From Thermoanaerobaculia bacterium (GTDB taxonomy: Bacteria; Acidobacteriota; Thermoanaerobaculia; Multivoradales; JAGPDF01), in NCBI GenBank assembly GCA_018057705.1, contig JAGPDF010000002.1, forward strand, positions 26,918-90,917: a stretch of 64,000 nucleotides of DNA. Reading direction: 5' to 3'. Below, in pieces: positions 17,024 through 24,988 of this stretch. Each line of letters begins with the position of its first letter. The first letter of the stretch is position 1. The notes under the pieces are model-generated. The model saw nothing but the letters and a program-made list of their open reading frames with translations. It was not told where the DNA came from and ran no database searches. A program made the translations under genes and the position numbers.

Positions 17024-17108
17024 GCTCATCCCGACCCCGCGGGCTCGAGCGCAAACGCCAGGTGGTGCGCCAGAAGTCCGCCGACCGGATCGAGGAGATC
17101 GACTCGAG
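17024..17108 (+). pseudogene. Remnant of the 3' end of an acyl-CoA synthetase gene
   Basis: One frame here reads LERKRQVVRQKSADRIEEI. The intact synthetase at 10538-12364 ends in LKLKRKVVRQKFAARIEEI. Over a 54-bp core, 44 bases match. The upstream LIPT, matching LTPT, is in a different frame, so at least one frameshift separates the pieces. No start, catalytic motifs or remaining body are present. This is a terminal fragment left by an old duplication or by loss of a paralogue. It is dead as a gene, though it could contribute to the hoxF leader. Confidence 0.65.
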
Positions 17109-17201
17109 AATCCATGGAACCGGAGCTGGACGCTTCAGTCTGTCGCGCAGAACCGGTCGGCGCCCGACCCGGAAAGGTGGGGGTTCTCGCGGCCGTCTCC
17201 C

Positions 17202-17207
17202 TACAAT
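17202..17207 (+). promoter_or_regulatory. Candidate -10 element of the hox operon
   Basis: TACAAT lies 82 bp before the hoxF ATG. No convincing -35 hexamer sits 16-18 bp upstream, so recognition might need an activator. No sigma-54 GG/GC signature was found. Weak prediction. Confidence 0.25.
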
Positions 17208-17269
17208 GGAAGGCGACGGAGTCCTCCCGGGTTTTCACAACCCCTTCTCCAGCCACCTCAGCCCCGGGG

Positions 17270-17285
17270 GTCTCCTCGAGGGGAC
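17270..17285 (+). promoter_or_regulatory. Hairpin overlapping the hoxF ribosome-binding site
   Basis: A 16-base near-palindrome (GTCTCCTCGAGGGGAC), symmetric at 14 positions with the rest able to form G-U pairs, ends 3 bases before the hoxF ATG. It contains the Shine-Dalgarno GAGGGG. Folding would mask the ribosome site, so translation of the first hox gene may be controlled. A second small stem, GGGTT/AACCC, lies at 17229-17243. Confidence 0.35.
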
Positions 17286-17288
17286 TGC

Positions 17289-19142
17289 ATGGCGAAGACA
17301 GCTCCGAAGGCCGTTGCAACCGTCTGCGCGCGCTTCGGCCACGATCGCAAGCGACTCCTGGACATCCTGCATGCCGTCCAGAGTGAACTGGGGCAGATCG
17401 ACGCTGCGACGGTCGACGCGCTCGCCGCCGAGCTCGCGATGCCCCGGGTCGACGTAGCCGGCGTCGTCTCGTTCTATTCCTTCTTCACCGACAAACCCCG
17501 CGGTCGCGTCGTCATCCGGCTGTGCAACGACGTGCCCGACCGCATGCTGGGCGCCGACCGCGTCGGCGAGGGGCTGGAGGAGGAGCTCGGTATCCGCTTC
17601 GGCGAGACGACTGCTGACGGCCTGTTCCGCCTGGAGCACACCTCCTGTATCGGCATGTCGGACCAGGCGCCGGCCGCGCTGTTCAACGACGTCGTGATCC
17701 CCAACCTCGGCCCCGGCGCCGCGCGGCGGCTGGTGCGCAAGATCCGCCAGGAGGGTGGAGAGACCGTCGCGCTCGACCTCGGACGCCTGCTGGTGAGTGA
17801 GTATGGTGACGGCGAGAACGCTCACGATCTGGTGCGCTCGCCGGTCAAGAACAACCTGCGCCGGTCGGGTGAGGTGATCTTCGCCGAGCGCGCCGGCGAC
17901 GCCGGCCTCGAGAAGGCGCTCGCGATGAGTCCGGCCGAGGTGATCCGACAGGTGAAGACCGCCCGGTTGCGTGGCCGCGGTGGCGCCGGCTTCCCGACCG
18001 GTCTGAAATGGGAGTTCACGCGCGCCGCGGCGGCGGACGAGCGCTACCTCATCTGCAACGCCGACGAGGGCGAGCCGGGGACCTTCAAGGATCGCGTCAT
18101 CCTGACCGAACGCCCCGACCTGCTCTTCGAGGGCATGACCATCGCCGGCTATGCCATTGGCGCGCGCGAGGGGATTCTCTACCTGCGCGGCGAGTACGCC
18201 TACCTGCGCGACTATCTGGAGGACGTTCTCGCGCGCCGGCGTGCCGCGGCGCGACTGGGGGCGGGCATCTGCGGCAAGGCCGGCTTCGACTTCGACATCC
18301 GGATTCAAATGGGTGCCGGTGCCTACATCTGCGGCGAGGAGAGCGCTCTCATCTCCTCCTGCGAGGGGCTGCGGGGGGATCCGAAGAACCGGCCGCCTTT
18401 CCCGGCCCAACGGGGTTACCTCGGCAGGCCGACCTCGGTCAACAACGTCGAAACTCTCTGCTGCGTGCCGCGAATTCTCGAACGGGGCGCCGGTTGGTTC
18501 GCCGCGATCGGTTCGAGCAAGAGCACGGGAACCAAGCTGTTGAGCATCTCGGGTGACTGCATGCGGCGCGGCGTCTACGAGGTGCCTCTCGGCACGCCGC
18601 TTTCGGCGGTGCTCGAGCTGTGCGGTGCCGGGGAGCCGATCGCGGTGCAGGTCGGCGGCCCCAGCGGCCAGATGGTGAGCCGGGCCGATTTCGGGCGCGA
18701 GATCTGTTTCGACGACCTGGCGACCGGCGGCGCGCTGGTCGTCTTCGACGCCACGCGGGATCCTCTCGAGATCGCCTCGCAGTACCTCGAGTTCTTCGTT
18801 CACGAGAGCTGCGGCTATTGCACGCCCTGCCGGGTCGGCAACGTCCTGCTCAAGGAGCGCCTCGACCGCATCTCGGTCGGCCGCGGCGAGGCGGGCGACC
18901 TCGACTACCTGCGGTCGCTGGCCGAGACCGTCAAGACCACGAGCCGCTGTGGCCTCGGCCAGAGCTCGCCCAATCCCGTTCTCTCGACGCTGCGCAGCTT
19001 TCTGCCGCTCTACCAAGCGCGGCTCGTGACGCCGGAGAACGGCCGCCAGGCGGCCTTCGATCTCGCCGCGCGCCTCGCCGAGGCCGGGGCGCTCGCCGGG
19101 CGCCAGGCGGTCGATCTCGAGTCCGGAGGGGAGCCGCGATGA
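17289..19142 (+). CDS. hoxF: NAD-reducing [NiFe] hydrogenase diaphorase subunit HoxF
   Basis: A 617-residue NuoE-NuoF fusion, the NADH/FMN-binding subunit of soluble NAD-reducing hydrogenase. Residues 1-150 are the NuoE-like domain. The rest is NuoF-like, with RGRGGAGFPTGLKWEF (FMN/NAD loop), CNADEGEPGTFKDR, GAGAYICGEESAL, and the [4Fe-4S] ligands CGYCTPC plus TSRCGLG. The NuoE domain keeps only two of the four usual cluster cysteines (C79 and C120; D84 and S124 replace the others). From memory, Cupriavidus HoxF has the same pattern. ATG 17289 is chosen because the HoxF-type N-terminus begins there. The stop overlaps hoxU by ATGA. It transfers electrons between H2 oxidation and NAD in the cytoplasm. 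Confidence 0.93.
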   Translation: MAKTAPKAVATVCARFGHDRKRLLDILHAVQSELGQIDAATVDALAAELAMPRVDVAGVVSFYSFFTDKPRGRVVIRLCNDVPDRMLGADRVGEGLEEELGIRFGETTADGLFRLEHTSCIGMSDQAPAALFNDVVIPNLGPGAARRLVRKIRQEGGETVALDLGRLLVSEYGDGENAHDLVRSPVKNNLRRSGEVIFAERAGDAGLEKALAMSPAEVIRQVKTARLRGRGGAGFPTGLKWEFTRAAAADERYLICNADEGEPGTFKDRVILTERPDLLFEGMTIAGYAIGAREGILYLRGEYAYLRDYLEDVLARRRAAARLGAGICGKAGFDFDIRIQMGAGAYICGEESALISSCEGLRGDPKNRPPFPAQRGYLGRPTSVNNVETLCCVPRILERGAGWFAAIGSSKSTGTKLLSISGDCMRRGVYEVPLGTPLSAVLELCGAGEPIAVQVGGPSGQMVSRADFGREICFDDLATGGALVVFDATRDPLEIASQYLEFFVHESCGYCTPCRVGNVLLKERLDRISVGRGEAGDLDYLRSLAETVKTTSRCGLGQSSPNPVLSTLRSFLPLYQARLVTPENGRQAAFDLAARLAEAGALAGRQAVDLESGGEPR

Positions 19143-19912
19143 GTCGCCCGCCGAGTACCCAGATGAGTGCGCAGACGAGTGCCCCGACGAGTGCCCCGAC
19201 GATCAGCCTGACGGTCGATGGCCGCAGGATCGCGGCGTTGCCGGGGCAGACGATCCTCGAGGCGGCCGACGCGGCCGGCGTCTACATCCCGCGGCTCTGC
19301 TGGATGAAGGACCTGTCGCCTTTCGGCAGCTGCCGCATCTGCACGGTGCGGGTCAACGGCCGCGCCCAGGCGGCCTGCACCCAGCCGGCGGCACAGGGCA
19401 TGGTCGTCGAGAACGACACCGAAGAGTTGCGTGCGCTGCGGCGCGATCTCGTCGACATGCTCTTCGTGGAGGGCAATCACTTCTGCATGATCTGCGCGAA
19501 GAGCGGCAACTGCGAGCTGCAGGCCGTGGCGTATCGCTTCGGCATCGCCGCGCCCCGGTTCCCCTTCGCCTTCCCGCTGCGCGAGCGCGACGCCTCGCAT
19601 CCGGAGATCCTGCTCGATCGCGACCGCTGCATCCTCTGCGCCCGGTGCGTCCGCGCTTCGCGCGAGCTCGACGGCAAGGCGGTTTTCGGCTTCGAAGGTC
19701 GTGGCGCCGAGCGGCACCTCGCCGTGAACTCCGTCGAGGGCCTTGGCGGGACCGACGCCGAAATCACGGACCGCGCCGTTGCCGCCTGCCCGACCGGGAC
19801 GCTCATGGCGAAGCGGGTCGGCTTCGCAGTGCCCGTGGGACGACGGCGCTTCGACCATCTCGCGATCGGTGCGGAGATCGAGTCGCCGGCGCCGGGTAGA
19901 GGGGGCGAATGA
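19139..19912 (+). CDS. hoxU: Hydrogenase diaphorase iron-sulfur subunit HoxU
   Basis: A 257-residue protein equivalent to the N-terminal part of NuoG. A [2Fe-2S] ferredoxin domain has ligands in LCWMKDLSPFGSCRICTV and AACTQP. It is followed by the His-Cys cluster motif NHFCMICAKSGNC and a [4Fe-4S] set CILCARC with a later CPTG. It wires HoxF to the hydrogenase module. The N-terminus has a short tandem repeat (SAQTSAPTSAPT), so the true start could lie slightly further in, but the ATGA overlap with hoxF supports 19139. The TGA overlaps hoxY by ATGA. Confidence 0.92.
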   Translation: MSRPPSTQMSAQTSAPTSAPTISLTVDGRRIAALPGQTILEAADAAGVYIPRLCWMKDLSPFGSCRICTVRVNGRAQAACTQPAAQGMVVENDTEELRALRRDLVDMLFVEGNHFCMICAKSGNCELQAVAYRFGIAAPRFPFAFPLRERDASHPEILLDRDRCILCARCVRASRELDGKAVFGFEGRGAERHLAVNSVEGLGGTDAEITDRAVAACPTGTLMAKRVGFAVPVGRRRFDHLAIGAEIESPAPGRGGE

Positions 19913-20457
19913 TGGCGAAACCCAGGGTCGCGACGGTGTCGCTCTGTGGCTGCTTCGGTTGCCACATGTCGCTGCTCGATCTCGACGAACGCATCCTGCA
20001 GCTGGTCGAGCTCGTGGACTTCGATCGCTCGCCGGTGAACGACATCAAGGAGATCGCCGGGCCGGTGGCGGTCGGACTGATCGAGGGCGGCTGCTGCAAC
20101 GCGGAGAACGTCCGGGTCCTGCGGGAGTTCCGCAGACAGTGCCGGATTCTGGTGTCGGTCGGCGACTGCGCGATCGACGGCGGCGTGCCGGCGTTGCGCA
20201 ACATGGTGCCGCTGGCGGAGTGCCTGCGCGAAGCCTACGTCTGCGGGCCCAGCGTCGACAATCCGGGCGGCCTCATTCCGGGCGACCTCGAGCTCCCGCT
20301 GCTTCTCGACAGGGTCGTTCCCGCCCATGAAGTGGTCAAGATCGACCACTTCCTGCCGGGCTGCCCACCCTCCGCCGACGCGCTCTGGACGGCGCTCACG
20401 GCGCTCCTCGCGGGCAGGTCTCCCGAGCTGCCTTACGAGCAGGTCAAGTACGACTGA
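19909..20457 (+). CDS. hoxY: [NiFe] hydrogenase small subunit HoxY
   Basis: A 182-residue small subunit holding the proximal [4Fe-4S] cluster. Ligand motifs are visible in order: CGCFGCH near the N-terminus, EGGCCN, SVGDCA and LPGCPPS. It is shorter than membrane-bound hydrogenase small subunits and has no Tat signal, as expected for a cytoplasmic group 3 enzyme. The start overlaps hoxU (ATGA), and the adjacent ATGATG offers 19909 or 19912. Sixteen bases separate it from hoxH. Confidence 0.92.
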   Translation: MMAKPRVATVSLCGCFGCHMSLLDLDERILQLVELVDFDRSPVNDIKEIAGPVAVGLIEGGCCNAENVRVLREFRRQCRILVSVGDCAIDGGVPALRNMVPLAECLREAYVCGPSVDNPGGLIPGDLELPLLLDRVVPAHEVVKIDHFLPGCPPSADALWTALTALLAGRSPELPYEQVKYD

Positions 20458-20473
20458 GGTGAAGGGGAGCTCC

Positions 20474-21922
20474 ATGGTCAGTCCGAGCAGCAGGCGCATC
20501 GTGATCGAGCCGCTCACCCGCGTCGAGGGACACGGCAAGGTCACCATCCTCCTCGACGAGAGCCATCGCGTGCAGAGCGCCCGGCTGCACATCGTCGAGT
20601 TTCGTGGTTTCGAGCGCTTCATCCAGGGACGCCCGTTCTGGGAGCTCCCGGTGCTGGTGCAGCGCCTGTGCGGAATCTGTCCGGTGAGCCATCACCTCTG
20701 CGCGGCGAAGGCGGTGGACGGCATCCTCGGCATCGACCAACTGACTCCGGCCGGCGAGAAGATGCGCCGCCTGATGCACTACGGCCAGATCTTCCAGTCC
20801 CATGCCCTGCACTTCTTCTATCTCGCGGCGCCCGACCTGCTGTTCGGTTTCGACGCGCCGGTCGCGAAACGCAACATCGTCGGCGTCATCCAGGAGCACC
20901 CCGGTCTCGCTCTCCAGGGCGTGAAGATGCGCCAGTTCGGTCAGGAGGTCATTCGGGCCACGGCAGGAAAGAAGATCCACGGCACCGGTGCAATCCCCGG
21001 AGGCATCAACAAGAGCCTGTCGCTGCCGGAGCGCGACTCTCTGCTCGCCGACCTCGACCCGATGCTGGCCTGGAGCCGCGAGGCCGTCGCGCTGGCGCGC
21101 GACTACACGCTGCGCAACTTCGAGGAGCTCGCAGGCTTCGGCTCCTTCGACTCGAATCACGTCGCGCTGGTGCGCGCCGATGGCGCGATGGATCTCTACG
21201 ACGGGAAGCTCTCGGCGGTCGATCGCCAAGGCGCGACGATTCTCGATCAGGTCGATCCACAGGATTACCTCACGGTCGTGGCCGAGGAGGTTCGTCCCTG
21301 GTCGTACATGAAGTTCCCCTACCTGAAGCAGCTCGGTGCCGCCGAGGGCTGGTTCCGGGTGGGACCGCTGGCGCGGCTCAATGTCTGCAGCTTCATCGGG
21401 ACACCGGAGGCCGAGGCGGCGCGGAGCGAGTTCTTCGCCGCGGTCGGCGGCCGGCCGTGCCACATGACGATGGCCTATCACTGGGCTCGGATGATCGAGC
21501 TGCTGCACGCGGCGGAGGTCATCGCCGGGCTCCTTCACGACGCAGATCTGCAGAGCGACGATCGGGTCGCCCCGGCCGGTGCGCGCCGAAGCGAATACGT
21601 GGCCATGCTCGAGGCGCCCCGCGGCGCGCTCACGCACCATTACAAGGTCGACGAGAACGACCTGGTGACGATGGCGAACCTCATCGTGTCGACGACCTGT
21701 AACAACGAGGCGATGAACCAGGCCGTGGGCCGGATCGCCGAGCAGCAGCTCGCGGGCCGGGCGGAGATCAGCGAGGGGCTTCTGAACAGCATCGAGGTGG
21801 GCATTCGAGCCTACGATCCGTGTCTGTCGTGCGCGACCCACGCGATCGGACAGATGCCGCTCGAAGTCACCCTGGTGGATGGCGATGGGTCGGTGCTCGA
21901 CCGGCGGGCGAGGCCGTCGTGA
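20474..21922 (+). CDS. hoxH: [NiFe] hydrogenase catalytic large subunit HoxH
   Basis: A 482-residue large subunit carrying the Ni-Fe(CN)2CO site. The L1 motif RLCGICPVSHH gives C66 and C69. The L2 motif DPCLSCATH near the end gives C450 and C453. A 26-residue C-terminal extension follows H456 and should be removed by the HoxW protease during maturation. The start, ATG 20474, follows a strong purine-rich ribosome site, and the N-terminal RIVIEPLTRVEGHG is canonical. With HoxF, HoxU and HoxY it forms the tetrameric NAD-reducing enzyme. The stop overlaps hoxW (GTGA). No hyp genes are in the window. Confidence 0.95.
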   Translation: MVSPSSRRIVIEPLTRVEGHGKVTILLDESHRVQSARLHIVEFRGFERFIQGRPFWELPVLVQRLCGICPVSHHLCAAKAVDGILGIDQLTPAGEKMRRLMHYGQIFQSHALHFFYLAAPDLLFGFDAPVAKRNIVGVIQEHPGLALQGVKMRQFGQEVIRATAGKKIHGTGAIPGGINKSLSLPERDSLLADLDPMLAWSREAVALARDYTLRNFEELAGFGSFDSNHVALVRADGAMDLYDGKLSAVDRQGATILDQVDPQDYLTVVAEEVRPWSYMKFPYLKQLGAAEGWFRVGPLARLNVCSFIGTPEAEAARSEFFAAVGGRPCHMTMAYHWARMIELLHAAEVIAGLLHDADLQSDDRVAPAGARRSEYVAMLEAPRGALTHHYKVDENDLVTMANLIVSTTCNNEAMNQAVGRIAEQQLAGRAEISEGLLNSIEVGIRAYDPCLSCATHAIGQMPLEVTLVDGDGSVLDRRARPS

Positions 21923-22428
21923 GCGCGCCGCCGACTCTCGTTCTCGCCTGGGGAAATCCCGGCCGGCGCGACGACGGTCTCGGCCCGGCGTTCGCGGCGG
22001 CCATTGCGGCGCGGCGTCTGCCGCAGGTACAGGTGGAGTCCGGCTACCAACTCCAGATCGAGGATGCCGCGCAGCTGGCCGGCTGCGGACGGGTGTTCTT
22101 CGTCGACGCCGAGCGCTGCGGCAGCGCCCCGTTCCGGCTCCGGCGGATCGAGCCCGAGGCCGGCGGCATCGGATTCACCAGCCACAGCGTCTCGCCGGGG
22201 CGCCTGCTGGCGCTCGGCCGCGATCTCTTCGGCGCCTGTCCGGAGGCCTGGCTGATGGGCATCCGCGGCTACGACTTCGACGATTTCGGCGAGGAGCTCA
22301 CGACGGCCGCGCGAGCGAACCTCGAAGCCGCGATCGCCGCGGCGGCGGGCGCCCTGGCGCGCGGGGACGGGGGCGGAGGGTCGCGGTGCGCCGCCATGCC
22401 GGCGGCGGAACGACGAGGCGAACCATGA
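21919..22428 (+). CDS. hoxW: Hydrogenase maturation endopeptidase HoxW
   Basis: A 169-residue protease of the HyaD/HycI family that cleaves the HoxH C-terminal extension once nickel is inserted. The motif LAWGNPGRRDDGLGP carries the first nickel-sensing Asp. Glu/Asp in SGYQLQIEDA and the GFTSHSVSPG region follow the family layout. The start is GTG 21919, overlapping the hoxH stop, and its stop overlaps the response-regulator ATG. Position directly after hoxH matches the Cupriavidus hoxFUYHW order. Confidence 0.88.
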   Translation: MSAPPTLVLAWGNPGRRDDGLGPAFAAAIAARRLPQVQVESGYQLQIEDAAQLAGCGRVFFVDAERCGSAPFRLRRIEPEAGGIGFTSHSVSPGRLLALGRDLFGACPEAWLMGIRGYDFDDFGEELTTAARANLEAAIAAAAGALARGDGGGGSRCAAMPAAERRGEP

Positions 22429-22814
22429 CAGTAGAGCCAGCGGTGATTCTCTGCGTCGATGACGACCCGGACATCCTGTCCTTCCTGCGCACGGTGCTCG
22501 AGGGCGCGGGCTATGCCTTCGTCGGCGCGGCAAGTGCCGAGGCCGGGTTGCGCGCCTGGCGCGAGCGGGCGCCGAATGCGGTGATCGTGGACCTCATGAT
22601 GGAGGAGGTCGACTCGGGGGTCAGCCTGACGCGCGAGCTGCGCGCTCTGGGCTGCCGGGCGCCGATCTTCCTGCTGAGCTCGGTCGGCGACAGTCTGAAT
22701 CTGATCACCGAAGCGGCGCTGCTCGGGTTGGCCGGCGTCTTTCAGAAACCGCTCGCTCGCCAGCACCTTCTCGCGGTGCTCGCCGCCGCCCTCGCCGAAG
22801 CACCCGTCGACTGA
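22425..22814 (+). CDS. Receiver-only response regulator of the hox operon
   Basis: A 129-residue CheY-like protein with no output domain. The acidic pocket is D12-D13, the phosphoacceptor is D56 (VIVDLMM), and the conserved Lys is K108 (FQKPL). A Ser-Ser-Val segment at about 85-87 sits at the usual Thr/Ser switch position. It is the last gene of the hox run, coupled to hoxW by ATGA, and ends 7 bp from the convergent histidine kinase gene. This pairs hydrogenase expression or activity with a two-component signal. As a single domain it must act by protein contact or phosphorelay. Confidence 0.87.
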   Translation: MTVEPAVILCVDDDPDILSFLRTVLEGAGYAFVGAASAEAGLRAWRERAPNAVIVDLMMEEVDSGVSLTRELRALGCRAPIFLLSSVGDSLNLITEAALLGLAGVFQKPLARQHLLAVLAAALAEAPVD

Positions 22815-22821
22815 GCGTCGC

Positions 22822-24762
22822 TCAGCCGACGGCAATCTCCGGCGTCACGGGTCGCACAGGTGCCGGTCGCGCGGGCACGCGGCTCCGGCGCACCGGCAGG
22901 TCGATGGTCACGCTGGTGCCGCGCCCTTCGGCGCTGTCGACGCGGATCCGCCCATGGTGGCGCTCGACGGTCTGCTTGACGAGGGCGAGCCCGAGGCCGG
23001 TTCCCGCGGGCGAGTGCTGCTTGGCGTTGGCGGCACGAAAGAACTCCTGAAACAGCCGCCCCTGCTCGCGCTCGGGGATGCCGATGCCGGTGTCGCGCAC
23101 GCGGATCCGTACCTCGCCCGGTTCGCCGCGCTCGAACCGTACCCGGACCTCGCCGCCCGGGAGGGTGTACTTGAGGGCGTTCGAGACCAGGTTCTGAAGC
23201 ATCTCCTCGAGCAGGTCGACACCGCTCGCCACCGGGGGAAGGCCGGGCTCGACGGTGACTTCGAACTGCAGGCCCCTCCGCGCGGCCTCGTCGCGGAAGG
23301 TGCGCTCGGTTTGATCGGCGAGCAGGGCAAGGTCGACGACCACGTCGGGAATCTCCCGGCTGACGTCGCGGGTCCTGGCGATGGTGAGCAGTTGGCCGAT
23401 GGCGCGGTCGAGAGCCTGAAGCCGCTCTTCGACGCGGCGCAGGTGGTCCGCCTGCGTTTCGTTCACCGGGCCGAGGACTCCGCCGGCGACGAGGTCGAGC
23501 ATCGAGAGGCCCGCCGCGAGAGGGGCGCGCAGGTTGTGGGCCACCTTGAGCATGAACTGGGTTCGCTCGGCCATCAGATGCTCGATCGCCTCGTTGGCCT
23601 GAGCGTCCTCGATGGCGAGCGCCACCAGGTCGGCGGCGAGGCGCAGGAACTCGCAGTCGCGGTCGCTGAACCGGTCGGCCGTCGGCGCGTAGATGCCGAG
23701 GGTCCCGATCACCCGCGATTCGACCTTGAGCGGCGCCAGCACCGCCGAGCGGAAGCCGAGCGGGGCGAGCTCGCTCTTGTGCTGCTGGGCGGGATCGCCG
23801 CCGATGCGGCCGTGCACGAGCGTCTCGCCTTCGAGGATGCGCCGGTTGAGCGGGCTCTGATCGACCCGGATGACGGTTTTCGCGACCAGCTCGCGAGGCA
23901 GCCCGTGCGCCGCCACGTAGCGCAGGGTCTTGCCGTCTTCGGAGAGGAGCTTGACCGCGGCTGCCGGGACGTCGGTCACCCTGGCGAGATCGCGGACAAC
24001 GGCTTCCAGCTTGGGCGCGAGATGACGCTCGGCGCCGATCGCGCGCACCATCGCATAGAGGCTGTTGAGCCGGGTATTGAGGTCGGCGAGCTCGGTGGAG
24101 GCGGCGCCGAGCTCGTCGACGCGGCCACGGAGCTGCCGCATGATGCGGGAGACCATCGTCGCGGTGAGAAAGAGCGTGGCCGTGAGCACGAGCAGATGGA
24201 CGGTCGCCTGAGCCGGGCGGTCGAGCTGGAGGAGCGGCTGGCCGCGCAAGCCGATCCCCTGGCTGGGGAGCCAGCCCGCGACGTCGAGCCCGTGGATCGC
24301 CCAGAGTCCGGCCGCCGCCAGCGCCGCGAAGAGATGCGCCGTGCCGGGAGAGAATTGCACCGCGCCGACGATGACGTGGAAGAGCAGGAACAGCGCGAGC
24401 GGGCTCGCGGCGCCGCCGGTCAGATGAACGAGAAGGAGCATCGCCGCATAGTCGGCCAGAACCTCGCACACCACCACCCGGCGCTCGAAGCGCGGATCGG
24501 CGGCGAGCGCCTGCGCCCAATGGGCATAGACCCAGGCGAAGAGCGCGTTGTAGGCGAGGCTGGCGGCAGCGATGAGCAGAATCGGGGTGGCGCGCAGCTC
24601 GAATCCGAACGCCCTGGCGATCCCGACGCCCACCGCCATCAGCGGACCGACCGCCCAGCGCAGGCGGATCTGCCAGAGCGCGCGCCGGCCCCAGAGCTGC
24701 GGCAGCGCGCGCGCGACTTCGCTCTCCGCCTGTCGGCCGGTGGCTGGGGGCTGGGCGGTCAC
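22822..24762 (-). CDS. Membrane sensor histidine kinase with GAF domain
   Basis: A 646-residue kinase. About six membrane helices occupy residues 30-210, a GAF domain about 240-400, a dimerisation region with the phospho-His in FMLKVAHNLRAPLAA (HNLRAP instead of HELRTP), and an HATPase domain with N-box NLVSNALKY, DTGIGIP and GTGLGLAL. It lacks a receiver domain. It lies tail-to-tail with the receiver protein of the hox operon and is its probable partner. The signal could be redox state, a ligand of the GAF domain, or membrane state; none is proven by sequence. Confidence 0.9.
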   Translation of the reverse strand: MTAQPPATGRQAESEVARALPQLWGRRALWQIRLRWAVGPLMAVGVGIARAFGFELRATPILLIAAASLAYNALFAWVYAHWAQALAADPRFERRVVVCEVLADYAAMLLLVHLTGGAASPLALFLLFHVIVGAVQFSPGTAHLFAALAAAGLWAIHGLDVAGWLPSQGIGLRGQPLLQLDRPAQATVHLLVLTATLFLTATMVSRIMRQLRGRVDELGAASTELADLNTRLNSLYAMVRAIGAERHLAPKLEAVVRDLARVTDVPAAAVKLLSEDGKTLRYVAAHGLPRELVAKTVIRVDQSPLNRRILEGETLVHGRIGGDPAQQHKSELAPLGFRSAVLAPLKVESRVIGTLGIYAPTADRFSDRDCEFLRLAADLVALAIEDAQANEAIEHLMAERTQFMLKVAHNLRAPLAAGLSMLDLVAGGVLGPVNETQADHLRRVEERLQALDRAIGQLLTIARTRDVSREIPDVVVDLALLADQTERTFRDEAARRGLQFEVTVEPGLPPVASGVDLLEEMLQNLVSNALKYTLPGGEVRVRFERGEPGEVRIRVRDTGIGIPEREQGRLFQEFFRAANAKQHSPAGTGLGLALVKQTVERHHGRIRVDSAEGRGTSVTIDLPVRRSRVPARPAPVRPVTPEIAVG

Positions 24763-24988
24763 GGTCCGGCTCTGGAGATTCGGGGCTGCATGGCGGACGG
24801 GATCCTCCGCACGCGGGTCGATCTCGCCACTGGATTCGTGGCCACGGTTTCATGGTGCACGAGATCGCCAGCGGCCGCAATACCCGATTCGGGCGGGCGC
24901 GGGAGGCGCCGGAGCGGTGAGGTGCACCCGTCCGTCGTCGGCTCGAGAGTCTCGGGGGTGTGCTAGGTTCGCACGCGGAGACCCCGCC

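Noticed and set aside
17120-17289. Sigma-54 promoter for the hox operon
   Set aside because: No GG-N10-GC type -24/-12 element with proper spacing was found.
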